Below, piece after piece: positions 1-12,098 of a DNA stretch of 64,000 nucleotides (within the stretch, counting starts at the first letter, position 1; each line of letters opens with the position of its first letter). Both the position numbers and the translations under genes were made by a program. This stretch comes from Sciurus carolinensis. Its lineage: Eukaryota; Chordata; Mammalia; Rodentia; Sciuridae. The notes beneath the pieces were generated by a model. It saw only the letters and a program-made list of their open reading frames with translations, made no database searches and was not told the origin of the DNA. The DNA lies in the NCBI RefSeq assembly GCF_902686445.1, contig NW_025920107.1, positions 1,116,001-1,180,000 on the forward strand, read 5' to 3'.

Positions 1-589
1 AGAGAATTCTAAATTCTCATTTTCCCAGTTCACTTTTGTGGGTTTTACTTTTAATGGAGGCTTCTCATTATTAAGCCTAATGTATGAAAAAACTAGTAGA
101 TGGTATACTTAAGCATAAAAGATATCATTCTCTACTAAGTTAATTTAGCTTATACCACCCATTAAAAAAAAAAACTTAAAGTAGGTTCTCTTCTGTGGAT
201 TATGGACTATGCTTTATCTCCTTTAAAATTATGAAGCAATAATTTACTAATATAAATATACTTTCTCTGGTTGTTTCTGAATTTTCCACAAATTTGGTAT
301 ATTTTAGAACTAGCTGATTGTCCATTTTGTCATAAAGCTATTGTTCTAAGTGCCCATTTTATTACTATCTACCTAGTTTGCATTTATTAAAATGTGTTAA
401 TCTGGGTGATATAGCAGATCATCAAATAAAAAAAATAAAACTTGTTACTGAATAAAATGGAAATCAGTTGTTTGCTTTTCAGTTGAAGAAAATGGAAATA
501 GTAAAATAAAGAACAATGAGGATTTTTTATCGAAAATATGTTTGCAAGGTACTTTTTTAAAAATATATTTTAGTTATCAAAAGACCTTT
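1..589. other. AT-rich stretch, nothing recognised
   Basis: No open frame of note, no SINE or LTR boxes and no tandem array were seen. Short A-runs only. Confidence 0.5.
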
Positions 590-676
590 ATTTTATTTAT
601 ATATGGTGCCTAGAATTGAACCTGGTGCCTCACACATGCTAGGCAAATGCTTAACCATAGAATTATAATGCCAACC
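590..676 (-). mobile_element. ID-type SINE, diverged
   Basis: Reads on the plus strand as the antisense of an ID element: a TTTATTTATATATGGTGCC tail side, then a degraded B box (attgaacctggtgcc) and cacacatgctaggcaaatgc. The 5' (A-box) end is heavily mutated. Confidence 0.8.
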
Positions 677-1011
677 TACCAAGATACTATTTAAAGAAAA
701 ATCATTCAATTTTCTTTAGACTGTGACCATAATAAAGATAATTTGCCTATAATTTTTATAGAACCTATTTTGTTCCCTTAACAATGTACCTTCAACCCTT
801 TCCAATGTCATTAGGTTCTTATTTTTAATTTTTAACTATTACAGGTCATGCTATGTTAAATGCCTAGGGATTAAAATTTTGTGTTGCTTTAAAAAAAAAG
901 AAATGAGCATAATTTCCTGTATTTGATATAGTAATAACATTAAAAATTACATACCTGAAATATCTGACAGTTATTCTCAGTCTTTAGAGAGTCTTCTTTA
1001 CTTTTCTTTTC

Positions 1012-1095
1012 TTTTTTGGTATTGTTGCAGATTGAACCCAGGGCTGAGTGCATGGGAGGCAAGTACTCAACCAAATGATCTATATCCCCAGCCCC
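1012..1095 (-). mobile_element. tRNA-like SINE, diverged
   Basis: Antisense tRNA-derived SINE ending in tatatccccagcccc. The B box complement (attgaacccaggg) is intact, but the middle has drifted (gctgagtgcatgggaggcaag). Confidence 0.75.
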
Positions 1096-2159
1096 TGAAC
1101 ATCTTATTTTCAGAAAAGAATATATAAATGAAATATTGGACATAGCATTAGTATTCTTCAGTTTATTTTCTTGAATGTATCAGATAGCTTTTGTTCAACT
1201 GCTAGCAACCTAAACAATTATAGGTCATTTAAGTAGAATGTGGTATTGAGTGCCCTACAGAATTTTTGCAATGCCCTTGGAACATGTGTGGATAATATGT
1301 AATCATAAGTGTACTGAACAGAAGAAGTTTGCCGTACCACATCACAATTTTCTAATGAAAACATGACTCCAAACAGTACTATGTCTAGCACTTGAGATTC
1401 CAGGAACAGAGATACCTTCTTACTCAGAAGTCCTAGGAGAACAAAACTGTCACAGGGTCCAGTTTTCATGTATGTGATTGTCCTCTCTTGTTCATCTGGT
1501 CTTACTTAGAAGAGGGTTGGAGTAAGAATAGAGTAGTCAATCTCTGGTTTTTGCCACACTTTAATTTTCTCTTCTTACTTTTTCTTTCTTCTCTTTTTAA
1601 TGTGTGCCTTCCATCTTCTTTTGTGAGAGTCATAGTTTGGCAGGGTATCAAAAGCATTATATGGATGCTATGGATCCCAAAGAGTTTATTGAAGCCCTTG
1701 CTCTTATTCATAGAGTTGATTGAATTGTAGTATGTTTATGTCAGGAAAGGAATAAGTATGTGAATCTTAGTTTTTTGGATGGACATTTGGTTTTTCTTTT
1801 GTGTGTGTATCTAGAAGTCTTAAGTAACAGTATGCTGTATCATTTTTTCTCCCACCTAAGGTATCTACCTGATCCAGTCCCATTGGAATTATGGCTGAGA
1901 GTATCAAGAGTTTGAAGGGTTCCAGGTTTTCCAACACTTTAAACTGACATGTTTAATGAGTGTTGTCAGTAGTCAAAAATAAATACTCTTGAATTAGCTT
2001 TACAGCACCCCCCATTTCCAGAGCATGAAGTTCATAGTGTGCTATTAGGAAGACCAGTTGCAGTAGGGTCTTGAAGGAGATAAACTCTGATTTAGGAACA
2101 GGGACAGTAATTACCTATGATCTGACTGATGCAGACTGTGATGAAATCTGTTTAGGTTG
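1096..2159. other. Unique sequence, possibly part of an old LTR element at its right end
   Basis: No SINE or L1 similarity was recognised. The right half lies downstream (minus sense) of the env remnant at 2160-2560, so it may hold the tail and 3' LTR of that element. No LTR boundary could be defined. Confidence 0.3.
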
Positions 2160-2560
2160 CCTCACAGAGTGCCTAATAAAATTTCTGATGAGCAGGATTC
2201 CAAGCAGCAGGATGAGGTCAAACTGAAGTAGCAATCTCAGCCATGCTTTTCAAGTCTGAAATTCCATCAGCAGAACAAATCCCAAATACCAGTACACCAT
2301 CAGAATCAAACTTAACCCACCAATTTGGCTTTCTCCTTCAATTTTTCAATCTTCCATTTGGCTAGTGTATTAATTTGTATACAGATGGATATGTTAATGA
2401 TCTCATAGTCTTCCCTGGGTTTGGTAAGGAGGAAGTCCAAGACAATTTTTTTCTCCATAGCAACCCTGGCCAGTGACCTGAAGCTGCCCTGAGTGCTGTT
2501 AGGGCTGATGAGGTATCATTGATTATCCGAGAACAAATGTATTAGCAGTTTTTTAAATTA
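2160..2560 (-). pseudogene. Remnant of a class I endogenous retrovirus env transmembrane subunit
   Basis: Read on the minus strand, 2340-2470 gives a broken frame with the pattern expected of a retroviral TM ectodomain. A short NDTSSALTAL-like segment near 2500-2540 is followed, after a frameshift, by a leucine-rich stretch with LDFLL in the region where the immunosuppressive-type motif lies. A lysine-rich helix follows near 2340. Farther along (near 2180-2220) is a hydrophobic leucine/isoleucine run that fits a membrane anchor. Frames are interrupted by stops and shifts, so no product is expected. Similarity was judged by eye only; a chance match cannot be excluded. Confidence 0.5.
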
Positions 2561-2724
2561 TTTAACTCCCATTGCTGCAATAACTACATGAGGGGAAATA
2601 AAGTGGATCAGCATCCTCTTCTCAAAATTTCTCATAGTAAACTTGACTTTGAAATCATTTCCAAAGTTGTTTGAGGGCCTTATGGAATACTGGTAGTGTT
2701 TTCCTAAATATTTGAAACTGTCAT

Positions 2725-2972
2725 ACTGGGTTTGTGGCTCACTGGTAGAATATTTGCCTGACACATGTGAGACACTGGAATCAATTCTCAGCACCACATA
2801 TGTTTGTGGTACTGGGGATCAGACACAGGGACTTGCACATGCTAGACAAGTGCACTACCACTGAGCTACAACACAGATTTTTTTTGTGTGTGGTGCTTGT
2901 GCTTGACAGGCAAGCACTCTACAAACTGAGCCATATTCCAAACACTTAGCACCACATATAAATAAATTAAAG
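2725..2972 (+). mobile_element. ID-type SINE, interrupted by other SINEs
   Basis: A plus-strand ID element (gtggctcactggtagaa, A box side; ctcagcaccacatat, 3' side) is split at 2800. Its terminal part, agcaccacatataaataaa, resumes at 2948. The twice-present AGCACCACATAT flanks the inserted material. Confidence 0.85.
2801..2947 (-). mobile_element. Antisense SINE pair nested in the ID element
   Basis: Two antisense tRNA-like units in tandem: 2801-2872 (tgtggtactggggatcagac ... ccactgagctacaac) and 2882-2944 (tgtggtgcttgtgcttgacaggcaagcactctacaaactgag). The second lacks its B-box region. They share one flanking duplication. Confidence 0.75.
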
Positions 2973-2975
2973 GAC

Positions 2976-3845
2976 CATAAACAACTAAAATTATATTTTA
3001 AAAAGTATTTGAATGTGTAAGTTATGGTTGTTTTTGAAGAGAGAGTCAAGTTAATGCCTGTCTTTTATAGAAGTTACTCTCTCTTGAAGGCATACATGGC
3101 ATTCTTGGAAGAAAAATGTTGTTTATTAATTGTTGGAATCCCTCAATTGGAACCATCATTAGTGAAAGTTCTATAGGAGACAAGGCTATCAGCAAAGGCT
3201 TTGAGCTGGCTGATAATCTTTATTGATCTTAGTTAAGGAAATAATTGATTTTAGTCTTTATTTTTTGTAGTGTCTGTCTAAAGACATTTTGGTCTTTGGC
3301 CTGTTCCACTCACCCATTTCTTAGAATGATTGACCTAGAGTTACCAGGGTTGAAATGAGGTAGACATGTGGAAATGCAGAAAGGTACTATGTATGGTAGG
3401 TACGGAAACTGTCTTCTGCTATTCTGACACAATGTTTAATACAGTTTAGAGAATGGAGTGCTTATTAACACAGTTTAGAAAATGATGGTTAAACAGCCAG
3501 AGTTTTCTCGTGGGAGATGGTGAGTTGTGCTCTATGAGAAAAGTTTGCACTTACAGAACATTTTAGAATGAGCAGTAAGCATGCTGAACCTTTGCCAATG
3601 AGTGACATGATCTTCATTATATTGGACCAGGAGCTTGTCTGCCCTTTGCTGTGGAGGAAGAATGTCATCTCTATCATCTGAGGTTGATTGCTGTAGATAA
3701 AACTAGAACAAAACCCATCAATGCCCCTTCTGAGATGCATGCAGAAATATGCAAGGCCCAGTAGCCATAATTTAAATTGTAAAATCATCTACATACATTC
3801 AGGATGAACATGTTGAACCAAGAATAAACTTTCTAAAGACAGGTT
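2976..3845. other. Unique sequence, nothing recognised
   Basis: No repeat boxes and no convincing coding frame were seen; the longest open frames are random-looking. Confidence 0.4.
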
Positions 3846-4060
3846 GCTTTTTTGGGGGTGGGGTACTGGCAATTGAACTTGGGGGCACTTGATCACTGAG
3901 TCACATCCCCAGTTCTATTTTGTGTTTTATTAAGAGACAGGGTCTCACTGAGTTATTTAGTGCCTCACTTTTCCTGAGGCTGACTTTGAACTCCATATCC
4001 TCTTGCCTCAGCCTCCTGAACCACTGGGATTACAGTTGTGTGCCACCATGACCACTGACA
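3846..4060 (-). mobile_element. B1-dID composite SINE
   Basis: Complete antisense composite. The ID half (tactggcaattgaacttgggggcac ... gagtcacatccccag) is followed by the 7SL/B1 half (gagacagggtctcactgag ... gcctcagcctcctgaaccactgggattacag ... gtgccacc). Confidence 0.93.
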
Positions 4061-4379
4061 ACTTGCTTTCTCTGTTCTTGACACTCCTTTTTAAATTCCT
4101 TAGCCTAACCACGTAGAAAGTATCTGATCTGGTGTCCTTGGAGAAACCTGGATTGGCTTATGGTTGTGTTTAAGCATTGAATGTGTTTATGTTCCTTTTA
4201 CTTTGTGTCTTAGCTTGTTTGTCCAGTAAAGGTCAGAAACCAAATATTTAAAGTCATAGTACCAAATAAAGCACTAGAGAGTAAACTGTGTCTAACTCTG
4301 GAAGAAGGTGACTTTTGTCATATCATTGAAATCATTTCTGTAGCAAAGTACAAGTTAATAGAGTCCATATTCTATAATC

Positions 4380-4458
4380 ATGGTGCTGGGGACTGAACCC
4401 AGGGTCTTGTGCTTGAGAGGCAAGCACTCTCTGAACTAAACTATATTCCCAGCCCTTA
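4380..4458 (-). mobile_element. tRNA-like SINE
   Basis: Antisense copy: gtgctggggactgaacccagggtcttgtgcttgagaggcaagcactctctgaac, ending ttcccagcccc. Confidence 0.88.
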
Positions 4459-4579
4459 CTATTTCTTGAGTTTCTATTAACATTTCTATTATACTCAGTT
4501 GACAAACTTCTTTTTTAATGAATGGCTGATTCCTAATGTACATCTGAGTTTCAATTTTATTTTTAATTATTTATTTATT

Positions 4580-4657
4580 TGCAGTGCTGGGGATTGAACC
4601 CAGGGCCTTGTGCTTGCAAGACAAGCATTCTACCGACTTAGCTCTCTCCCCAGCCCC
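4580..4657 (-). mobile_element. tRNA-like SINE
   Basis: Well-preserved antisense copy with a TTTA-rich tail (4558-4580), gcagtgctggggattgaaccc and ctctccccagcccc. Confidence 0.92.
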
Positions 4658-6265
4658 AGTTTCAGTTTTAAAAGCAGGATTATCCTATTCTCCTGTAAAA
4701 CCTGTTGGCTTCCTTGCATTTTGTATCTCTGTTTTGGTTTATTTTCTGTGTGTTTGAACAACAAAGGTGGGAGGCCTCTTGTAACCTCTGTTCTTCTACC
4801 TCAAGTTTTCTTATTTCATTTGAAATGTTATTGAAGCCCTTCTCACATTGTTCAACAGTTACTTCTATAACAACTTCTTAATCTGACTCTATTGTCTATT
4901 ATAATATCCTTGTGATGTTCACTATTTCCACTTGAATCTGAATTTTGTGATTTGGTACACAAAAGACACATCTGATCTTTTCACTGTCTTCCTGTCCAGC
5001 TTTATCTCTCTTGATTCCTTCATCAGATCTCCCAGCTCAAAGGATTCCTGAAATTCAAATTACTTTTATTTAATTCAGCAAAATTGTTCATCTTTGAACA
5101 TATTTATTCCTCTGCTTGAAATACTTTGTCCATTTCTTCATCAAGCACATTCCTATTAATCATTGATTTAGTACTTTTTAAAGTAGTTTTCATTCTTTAG
5201 TACCTCTGATTCCTATTGTATGCCAGACATACCTGTGGTAGTGCATAATATATTGTATCATGATTGCTGTGCATCTGCAGTTGTGCAGTTTGTCCCACTT
5301 CCTTTTGTAGATTCTGAGCCTTTTTTGGTGTCTCTGGGAATTGATATGGCCTAGATTCTAAATTGATATCTGCTGCTATACTGAATTGGTGTGAAATCAT
5401 GTGATAACTCAAGTTGATATATCTCAATATATGTGAGATCACAGGTCGGTGTATCCAGAAGTAACTCCTTTATCTTTACCTTGATTTTAAGATTTTTAAT
5501 CTGTAAGGAAAATCAGTATGTTTAGGATCATCTGTGTATATATTCATAAACATGTGTTTGCATGATATAACTCAAAGAATGGTTGTAGACCATGTTAATG
5601 GTAAATAGGCATTAGAACTGGGAAAACAATTTATAGATTTAAATACATTATTTCAGCTTAGTTTCCATCTTTTCTTTCTTTGAGAAATTATCTTTCTTAA
5701 TATTCCCTGGAAATAATTTGAATTATCCTTTATTTTCTTCTCAATTTTACTTATTTCTTCTTTCAGTTTATGTGATATTTTCTACTAAAGTTAATGTTGC
5801 TTCTTTTTGCCTCTTTCTCTGTGCTTCCTAATTTACATTTTTCTAAAACTTTGGTGACTGAGACTGATCTTGCTTCTCTGAATAGAGAGAAATGTGTTTG
5901 TAGATTATATACAACACATACACACACACTCCCCCCTTCAGATCTTTAAAAATTACATAGTGTTTACTGATAAAAATCAATTTGGATGCTGAATAATGAC
6001 TGGCAAGGGAGTAGAAAGAAAACATTTTAAACATGACTTATTGACATGAACTGGTGATTGCTGAGTGAATGTGTAAAAGAAAGTATTCGGTTTTAAATTT
6101 TTTAATGTATGTTTTCTTTTTCCTTTTGTGTCTTGTGCATTTTACACACCTACAGTCTTTAGGTTTGACAGTAGAGACCTGCTGGTCAGATTTTGGTGCT
6201 TGGATATCAAATACAACAATCACTATAGATTTCAACCAGCAGGAACTGAGATGTCTGCTGGTATT
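4658..6265. other. Unique AT-rich sequence
   Basis: No mobile-element boxes were recognised across 1.6 kb, and no supported coding frame. Confidence 0.4.
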
Positions 6266-6268
6266 TTA

Positions 6269-6314
<46 letters not shown>
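6269..6314. repeat. (TTA)n microsatellite
   Basis: About 15 uninterrupted TTA/ATT units. They form the expanded tail of the adjacent antisense SINE and produce poly-Ile and poly-Tyr artefact frames. Confidence 0.97.
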
Positions 6315-6395
6315 TTGTGATGCTGAGGATCTAACCCAGGGTCTTGTGCTTGCAAGGCAAGCACTCTACTGACTGAGCTATCTCCCCAGTCCCCT
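6315..6395 (-). mobile_element. tRNA-like SINE
   Basis: tgatgctgaggatctaacccagggtcttgtgcttgcaaggcaagcactctactgactgagctatctccccag is antisense. The A-tail has become the (TTA)n array. Confidence 0.92.
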
Positions 6396-7229
6396 TGGTA
6401 TTTTAATCCAAAAACAGCATTTTAAATTTATACAAACCATTCCTTAAAGGATGAAGGAAAGAGCTTAGGGAAGAGCATAAGGTTAAATATATTGATCAGT
6501 AGTCCAGTAGTTCTTGTTAGACTTTGAGTCAAATGTAGATATAGAAAAATAACATTATCAACAACAACAATAAATGCTTTCCTTCTCTAGAGAGAATCTC
6601 TTGCCTCTATTATATGAATTTTTGACAATAAAATATATTTCAGCCACTCATAAAAAAATAGAGATGCTGAAAGCTGGGTATTAAGCCTAAACTGAAAAAT
6701 TTTGTAATTTTTTAATTATCATTTAAGCTGTACATTTAAGGGTTTAATGAGCTGTATAATTTATTTTCTGTTAATAAGAATGCAGTAATGTTGAATTTTT
6801 GCCAAAGTGTAAAAACCATTCATTGATAAATCTTGAGAAATGAATTAAGTAATGCTCGTTATATAGTTTTTGGTTATAATGACCATGTTAACCAAAATCA
6901 GTAACCTGTTGACTTTGGGGTCTTTGTGAATTTGTGTTTCTTTTGATGAAAGGAAAATTAATTTTCTTTGTTCTAGTTTAGATGCTATCCATCCACTAAT
7001 AACATATTTGTAGTTTTCAGCTAGAATGTGTCCATGTTCTGTTGGATGTGTATGGAATGTTGTTGGACAAGATCTTACCTTTGGGTTATTAGTAAATTTT
7101 TTTGTGGAGAGATACCAGTGATTAATATCTCTCCATCTTTCTTTTACCTTGACAATATCAAATAAGTGAGAAAGAAAAACTACTGAAACTCTAATTGTTT
7201 TAAAAATCTTTTTCATTTGTTGTGGACCT
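6396..7229. other. Unique AT-rich sequence
   Basis: Nothing recognised. A 123-codon minus-strand open frame at 6845-7216 has no recognisable domain and unremarkable composition for AT-rich DNA. Confidence 0.35.
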
Positions 7230-7322
7230 TTATTTAATTAATTTATTTATATGTGGTACTTAGAATTGAACCCAGTGCCTCACACATGCTAGGCAAGTGC
7301 TGTACCACTGAGCTTCAACCCT
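7230..7322 (-). mobile_element. ID-type SINE
   Basis: ttatttatatgtggtacttagaattgaacccagtgcctcacacatgctaggcaagtgctgtaccactgagc is a clear antisense ID element. Confidence 0.93.
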
Positions 7323-10011
7323 CTATTTCCTTTAAATATATATAAATGACTAAAATATTTTATGTACAAATTTTCATATGAATAGGCTCTTCTGTGAGAG
7401 AAAATACTTGATATACTTGTAACAAAACCATAATCTTTCCATTTTGTTGTTTTTTTCTCAAATGTTAGAAACCAAGTCTGAGTCTCACTGTATGTCTGTT
7501 GTAGGTATCTTGTATGCAGCTCATAAATGCCCTTATTACATCTCCTGATGGTTTGGTCATCAGGCTTTTTATGAGAAATAAATTTATGCATTGTGGATTG
7601 AAAAAAAATATTGCCAGTAAGTGCCCTGCAGTCTCCTTATTATACTTAAATTAGAAGAGTACTTGAGTGTGGAAAATTTAGATATATGGCCCTCAAGAAT
7701 AATTTATCTGTGAGAAAAGACTTGAGTATAAAAATCTATTTTTGAAATTAGTTGATAAGATTTGAGTATTATTTATCACTTTATATGTTTAAATGCTGTA
7801 AATTGTGTTGAATGGTTGTTATTATTTATGGTTTCTTCATTGATATTTGCATAATTATAAATCATTCATCATAATTGCTATTTAATATCTCTAGAATTTA
7901 AAGCATATTATGAATGATGGCCTGGATATCCAACTTAAAGCCTTTGATAACTATAAGAAAAAATATTTGTTTGAGTTCTGCCATTGCCTTGAAGATATTA
8001 GAACTGAGCCTGAATATCCGTTTTTCCTGAGGTCTGGTCAAAACATACATAAAAGTACTGCTAAATTCAAAAAGACTGACTGCTCCCCATAAAATAGTTA
8101 ACTCCTTAAAGAATGTGAACTTAAACTTTTTGTTTCAGAAATATGCATTTCATTATTTCTTTGCATTTTTACAAATACACACATATGTAAATTGATATCA
8201 CAATCAACAAATGGATTCTGTTAGACCAGCTTTTTATACATGTGTCCATCTGTACATTTTTATGTGAGGCACATCCCTCCCATCCACTGCTTTGCTTTCT
8301 AGCACTAGAAATTTGGTAGTGTCCACCCATTGACTGCTCCTTCCCTGCATATTGGGTTCATACTCATGTAGACTCCTTGTTCAATCTGTAAGTCTGTGCT
8401 CTTCCTGAGATCCACCAGGTTTCTGTCCTCTACTAGTTCCTCTCCACAGTAGATAATACCTGCCACCAGCTCTGTCAGTAAGGGCATCCTTAGAACTCAA
8501 TATAGTGTTAACAACCAGCTGCCTGCTACATTTTCCTCAGCAACATTTTCACTTAAAAAAGGCAAATTGGTTGGGGTTGAGTATAAAGGGGAAGCAAAAA
8601 AGTGTCAGGGCAAGTTGCATTTCCAGAGATATTTCCCTGCCCTCGGTTTTCATTACTTGTATTAGGTTAAGAGAGAATGGTTTCTCAAAGTCTTTCAGCA
8701 TAAATTCTGTATTATATTATTAGAGTTTTTTTGTGTTAACCATAAATAAGTTTCTATGTTCCTTAATCAACTTACTGAAGCATCTGATGTTTACAACTTG
8801 GTGTGGAACACAGTTAAAGAAACCAGAGCATAGGTATTTTTTATTTCTATTCTTCAGCATCTTTTGCTGATTCAAATAACTATTTTATAAGGTCAGAGGA
8901 AGTTATATTCTAATGTGTTATTTCACCAATAAAAATCTTTTAATTGTGAAATTCACTTGGTATTTTAGTTGGGCTAAAAATAATTTTCTGTCATAATATT
9001 TATTTATATAATTTATTTTTCCCCTCCAGGTATTCTTTTGAATTAATATTGCTCATAGAGATTATTTTGTAGACATACATTTCTGGGATCCAGAGACACA
9101 TTATTCTTGGATATTTTTGCCTATTGAAATAGTTTTTGCATGGAATTTGAGCCAAATCATTAATAAACTTATGGTTGAGCATTGAAGAATTGAGAAAAAG
9201 TTTTCTAACATTACGAATTAAAATATAACAAAATATCTTGCTGTATTAAAGCAAAAGCATTTTATTATTAAATTATTAGTATGTCATTGAGTAGAAAAGG
9301 AATATATCACATAAAATTTTAAAATGTGCTTGATATAGAAATGTGTTTACCTAAGTATAAAAGAGGCTCTAATGTCTAAAATATTAGGGCCTGACATTAT
9401 TTAATGTCTTTAAAGGAATTTGAAAAATGGAGGCGAAGGATTCTGACTTTAGTTTGTACCCAGGAACCATTCTGTGAATACTTGACCATGTGAAAATTAC
9501 TGATTTCTAGCCTGTTAATATTCAGCTATGGTAAATTTTATTCAGAATAATAGCTTATTGGGTGTAATGTAAATAGATCAAGGACTGTAAGTCAGAGTTC
9601 ACAGGGCAAGTAAGCCCAAGTGGCCAGAGTGTCAATCACATGTGGTGGAGATGGTTTGGAGGAAAAAAATCACACTATACAAATCCTTGAGGAAAGAAAT
9701 AATTTTTAGGGGTGATGGGGATGTAGTTCTGAACCTTATTACAATACAGCCTACTCCATCATTTAATTTGATTTTGTTTACAATTCCTTTTGTGTGTATT
9801 GCTTTGTTGGCTAGATTCTTAGGGAATGTTCATAGGCTATTACAAATATAGATGAACTACTTTTAACCATAGAGAAAACATGGATCCTGTTTGGGGATTT
9901 TAGTTAAAATTTAACTTTTGTACATTGTTGTTCTATTAAATGTTTCTAGTTTTCTTTTGAGTGAGAAATACTTATTTGGTATTACATATCATTTACAGTA
10001 TGAGTGTTATT
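7323..10011. other. Unique AT-rich sequence, 2.7 kb
   Basis: No SINE, L1 or LTR boxes were recognised. A 60-codon plus-strand frame at 7910-8092 was looked at and not accepted as a gene. Confidence 0.4.
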
Positions 10012-10101
10012 TATTTGTGTTTGTGGTGCTAGAGATCTAACCAAGGGCCTCAGGCATGCTGGATTAGTAAATGCTCTACCACTAAGCCACATCCTCAGTT
10101 T
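10012..10101 (-). mobile_element. ID-type SINE
   Basis: tgtggtgctagagatctaaccaagggcctcaggcatgctggattagtaaatgctctaccactaagccacat is an antisense ID with a short insertion in the middle. Confidence 0.88.
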
Positions 10102-10229
10102 CTAAAGTATCAGTTTTTAATTTGATTGCATAAACATTCTGAAAACAATGTGCAATATGGTTTTAAGAACTTCCCATTAAACTTTTTTAGAAAATATTAT
10201 TTCTTGGTTTGTATTGATAAAATGAATAA

Positions 10230-10302
10230 ATGGGAGCCAGGGATATAGCTTTGTTAGAATGTTTGTTTTGCATGCACAAGGCCCTGGGTTTAATTCCCAG
10301 CA

Positions 10303-10303
<1 letters not shown>
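10230..10303 (+). mobile_element. ID-type SINE with CA-repeat tail
   Basis: gggagccagggatatagctttgttagaatgtttgttttgcatgcacaaggccctgggtttaattcccagcacca is on the plus strand. The 3' tail has expanded into the adjoining (CA)n. Confidence 0.88.

Positions 10304-10339
<36 letters not shown>
10304..10339. repeat. (CA)n microsatellite
   Basis: About 18 perfect CA units follow the CAGCACCA end of the SINE. Confidence 0.97.
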
Positions 10340-10342
<3 letters not shown>

Positions 10343-10743
10343 GAAAAAATAAAGAATGAATAGTAGCTATTTGTCATGTGTCAAATTGAAGTTTTTTATA
10401 CAAGAGTTATCTTTAAAGCATTGTATATTTCCTAAAATATTATTTTAAAATATTTTTTGAAATTAGTAGATGGAAAGTGATGTCAATTTGTCACCTGTTG
10501 AAACTATATTAATAAATAATTGAAATTAAAATTAAAATTAACAAAAATTGTTTTGATGTAACATTATAAGTGTACATTTACTCTTTTATATGGTTTTAGA
10601 CAACAGTACTTCAAATTAATTGATGAGTTTGCATCTCAGACTGTATTGCATAAAGATGGAATGGATCTAGATTTTACATATAAAAATGATTAGATTTAGA
10701 TTTAAGTCAAATTGTAGATGAGTATTTCTCCATTTAAATTCAA

Positions 10744-10748
<5 letters not shown>

Positions 10749-10790
<42 letters not shown>

Positions 10791-10791
10791 A
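10749..10791. repeat. (TA)n microsatellite
   Basis: A near-perfect TA array abuts the tail side of an antisense ID element. Confidence 0.96.
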
Positions 10792-10866
10792 TGTGGTGCT
10801 GAGGATCAGACCTAGGCCTCATGCATGCTAGGCAAGTTCACTACTACTGAGCCACAACCCCAGCCC
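10792..10866 (-). mobile_element. ID-type SINE
   Basis: gtggtgctgaggatcagacctaggcctcatgcatgctaggcaagttcactactactgagccacaaccccagccc is an antisense ID element. Confidence 0.93.
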
Positions 10867-11104
10867 CAAATTGAGATATCTTATTGTCTTTTATGACATG
10901 GGTTAGCTCTGTGACATTGGTTCTCATGATGAACCTCCAGAGGGTCTTTGAGACCCTTTCAGGGGATCTTAATCATTATTTGCCTTTTTGATTCTATTGA
11001 TGTCTTCCACTGATGGTGGAAAGCAGTGGTGTATAAGACTGATATAAATTAAGTCAATGGTACTAAACTCTAGTCAGCAAATTCTTTACTGTTCATAGAA
11101 CAAA

Positions 11105-11276
11105 ACAACACAAAGTGCACACTTGTAATCCCAGTTTCTCAGGAGGCAGAGCCTGGAGGATCATAAGTTCAACACCAGATATGCAAATTTAGAAAGACCC
11201 TGTTTCAAAATAATAATAAAGAAGGGACAGAGCTATGACTCAGTGGTGGAGCACCCCTGGGTGGAACCCTAAAACT
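11105..11276 (+). mobile_element. B1-dID composite SINE
   Basis: Plus-strand composite, B1 half first: gtgcacacttgtaatcccag ... aggaggcagagcctggaggatcataagttcaacacc ... gaccctgttt. The ID half follows (acagagctatgactcagtggtggagcacccctgggtggaa). Confidence 0.85.
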
Positions 11277-11820
11277 AGAAACTAAACTAAACCTGACAAT
11301 CTTTAATTGAGAATTTCCACATAGTCCTAAGAATAATGTTATTGCATGTTGCTTCTTGAGTACATTTTTTTCAATACTGTATATTAACAAATGAATTATA
11401 CACATAAAGCAGTTGTGTGTACCAAAGTACAACTAAAAAACAATCAGTTTTAAATGCTGTCATATGAACTGGTTACTGTAACTTAAGTATTTACAACATA
11501 TTTTCTTAAAACAGAACAAGTGAGCCTGTACTTCTGAAAAAATGACTGACAGATTTTGTAACCAAAGAGAAAATTTGATCTTATAAGTGAAAATCTGAAT
11601 TTTAAAAACTCATATCTATTGCTGTCGCCTTGACAACTTTTCTGTACTGAAAAAAATTTCTGGTGAGTTCAGTAGGATGGTTAACCAATGTGGTTATTTT
11701 GATAATTGTGGAGAGATGTGTCAAAATTTGGAAGACGTTCTTCAGTCAACAAATTACACTTTTTCTAAATGACCAGCATCTGATGATACAAGTTTAGCAC
11801 AGGCAAAAGATCCATTAAAA
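11277..11820. other. Unique sequence
   Basis: Nothing recognised. Confidence 0.35.
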
Positions 11821-11831
11821 GTACAACAGTG
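11821..11831. repeat. Target-site duplication, left copy
   Basis: GTACAACAGTG, repeated perfectly at 12099-12109. Confidence 0.75.
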
Positions 11832-12098
11832 GGGCCAGGGGTTGTAGCTCAGTGGTAAGCGTACTTGCCTAACACATGTAAGGTACTGGGTTTAATCCTC
11901 AGCATCACATTAAAAAATAAATAAAATAAAGGTAAAAAATATCAGGCAGGAGGGATCTGGGATATGGTTCAGTGGTTAAGTGCCCCTGGATTCAAGTCCC
12001 ACTACCAAAAAAGAAGTAGATAGAGGCTAAGAAGGTAGATCAGTGGTAGAACTCAGTGGAATCACAGTCTACAGTAACAAAAAAATAAAAATAAAAGG
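11832..12098 (+). mobile_element. Three-unit composite SINE with one target duplication
   Basis: Unit 1 (11832-11936) is a full ID element (gttgtagctcagtggtaagcg ... ctgggtttaatcctcagcatcacatt plus A-rich tail). Unit 2 (about 11944-12010) has an ID A box (gatatggttcagtggttaagtgcccctgg) and B box (ttcaagtccc). Unit 3 (about 12025-12095) has ggtagatcagtggtagaactcagtgg and an A-rich end. GTACAACAGTG occurs at 11821-11831 and again at 12099-12109, so the whole assembly appears to have inserted as one piece. Confidence 0.75.

Noticed and set aside
6128..6334. Frames with poly-Ile or poly-Tyr
   Set aside because: Direct translation of the (TTA)n tail of an antisense SINE.
6845..7216. 123-codon minus-strand frame
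   Set aside because: Lys/Ile/Thr-rich with no domain; typical random frame in AT-rich sequence.
7910..8092. 60-codon frame with varied composition
   Set aside because: An unremarkable length in AT-rich DNA, with no recognised family, no promoter and no splice context. I could not support a gene.
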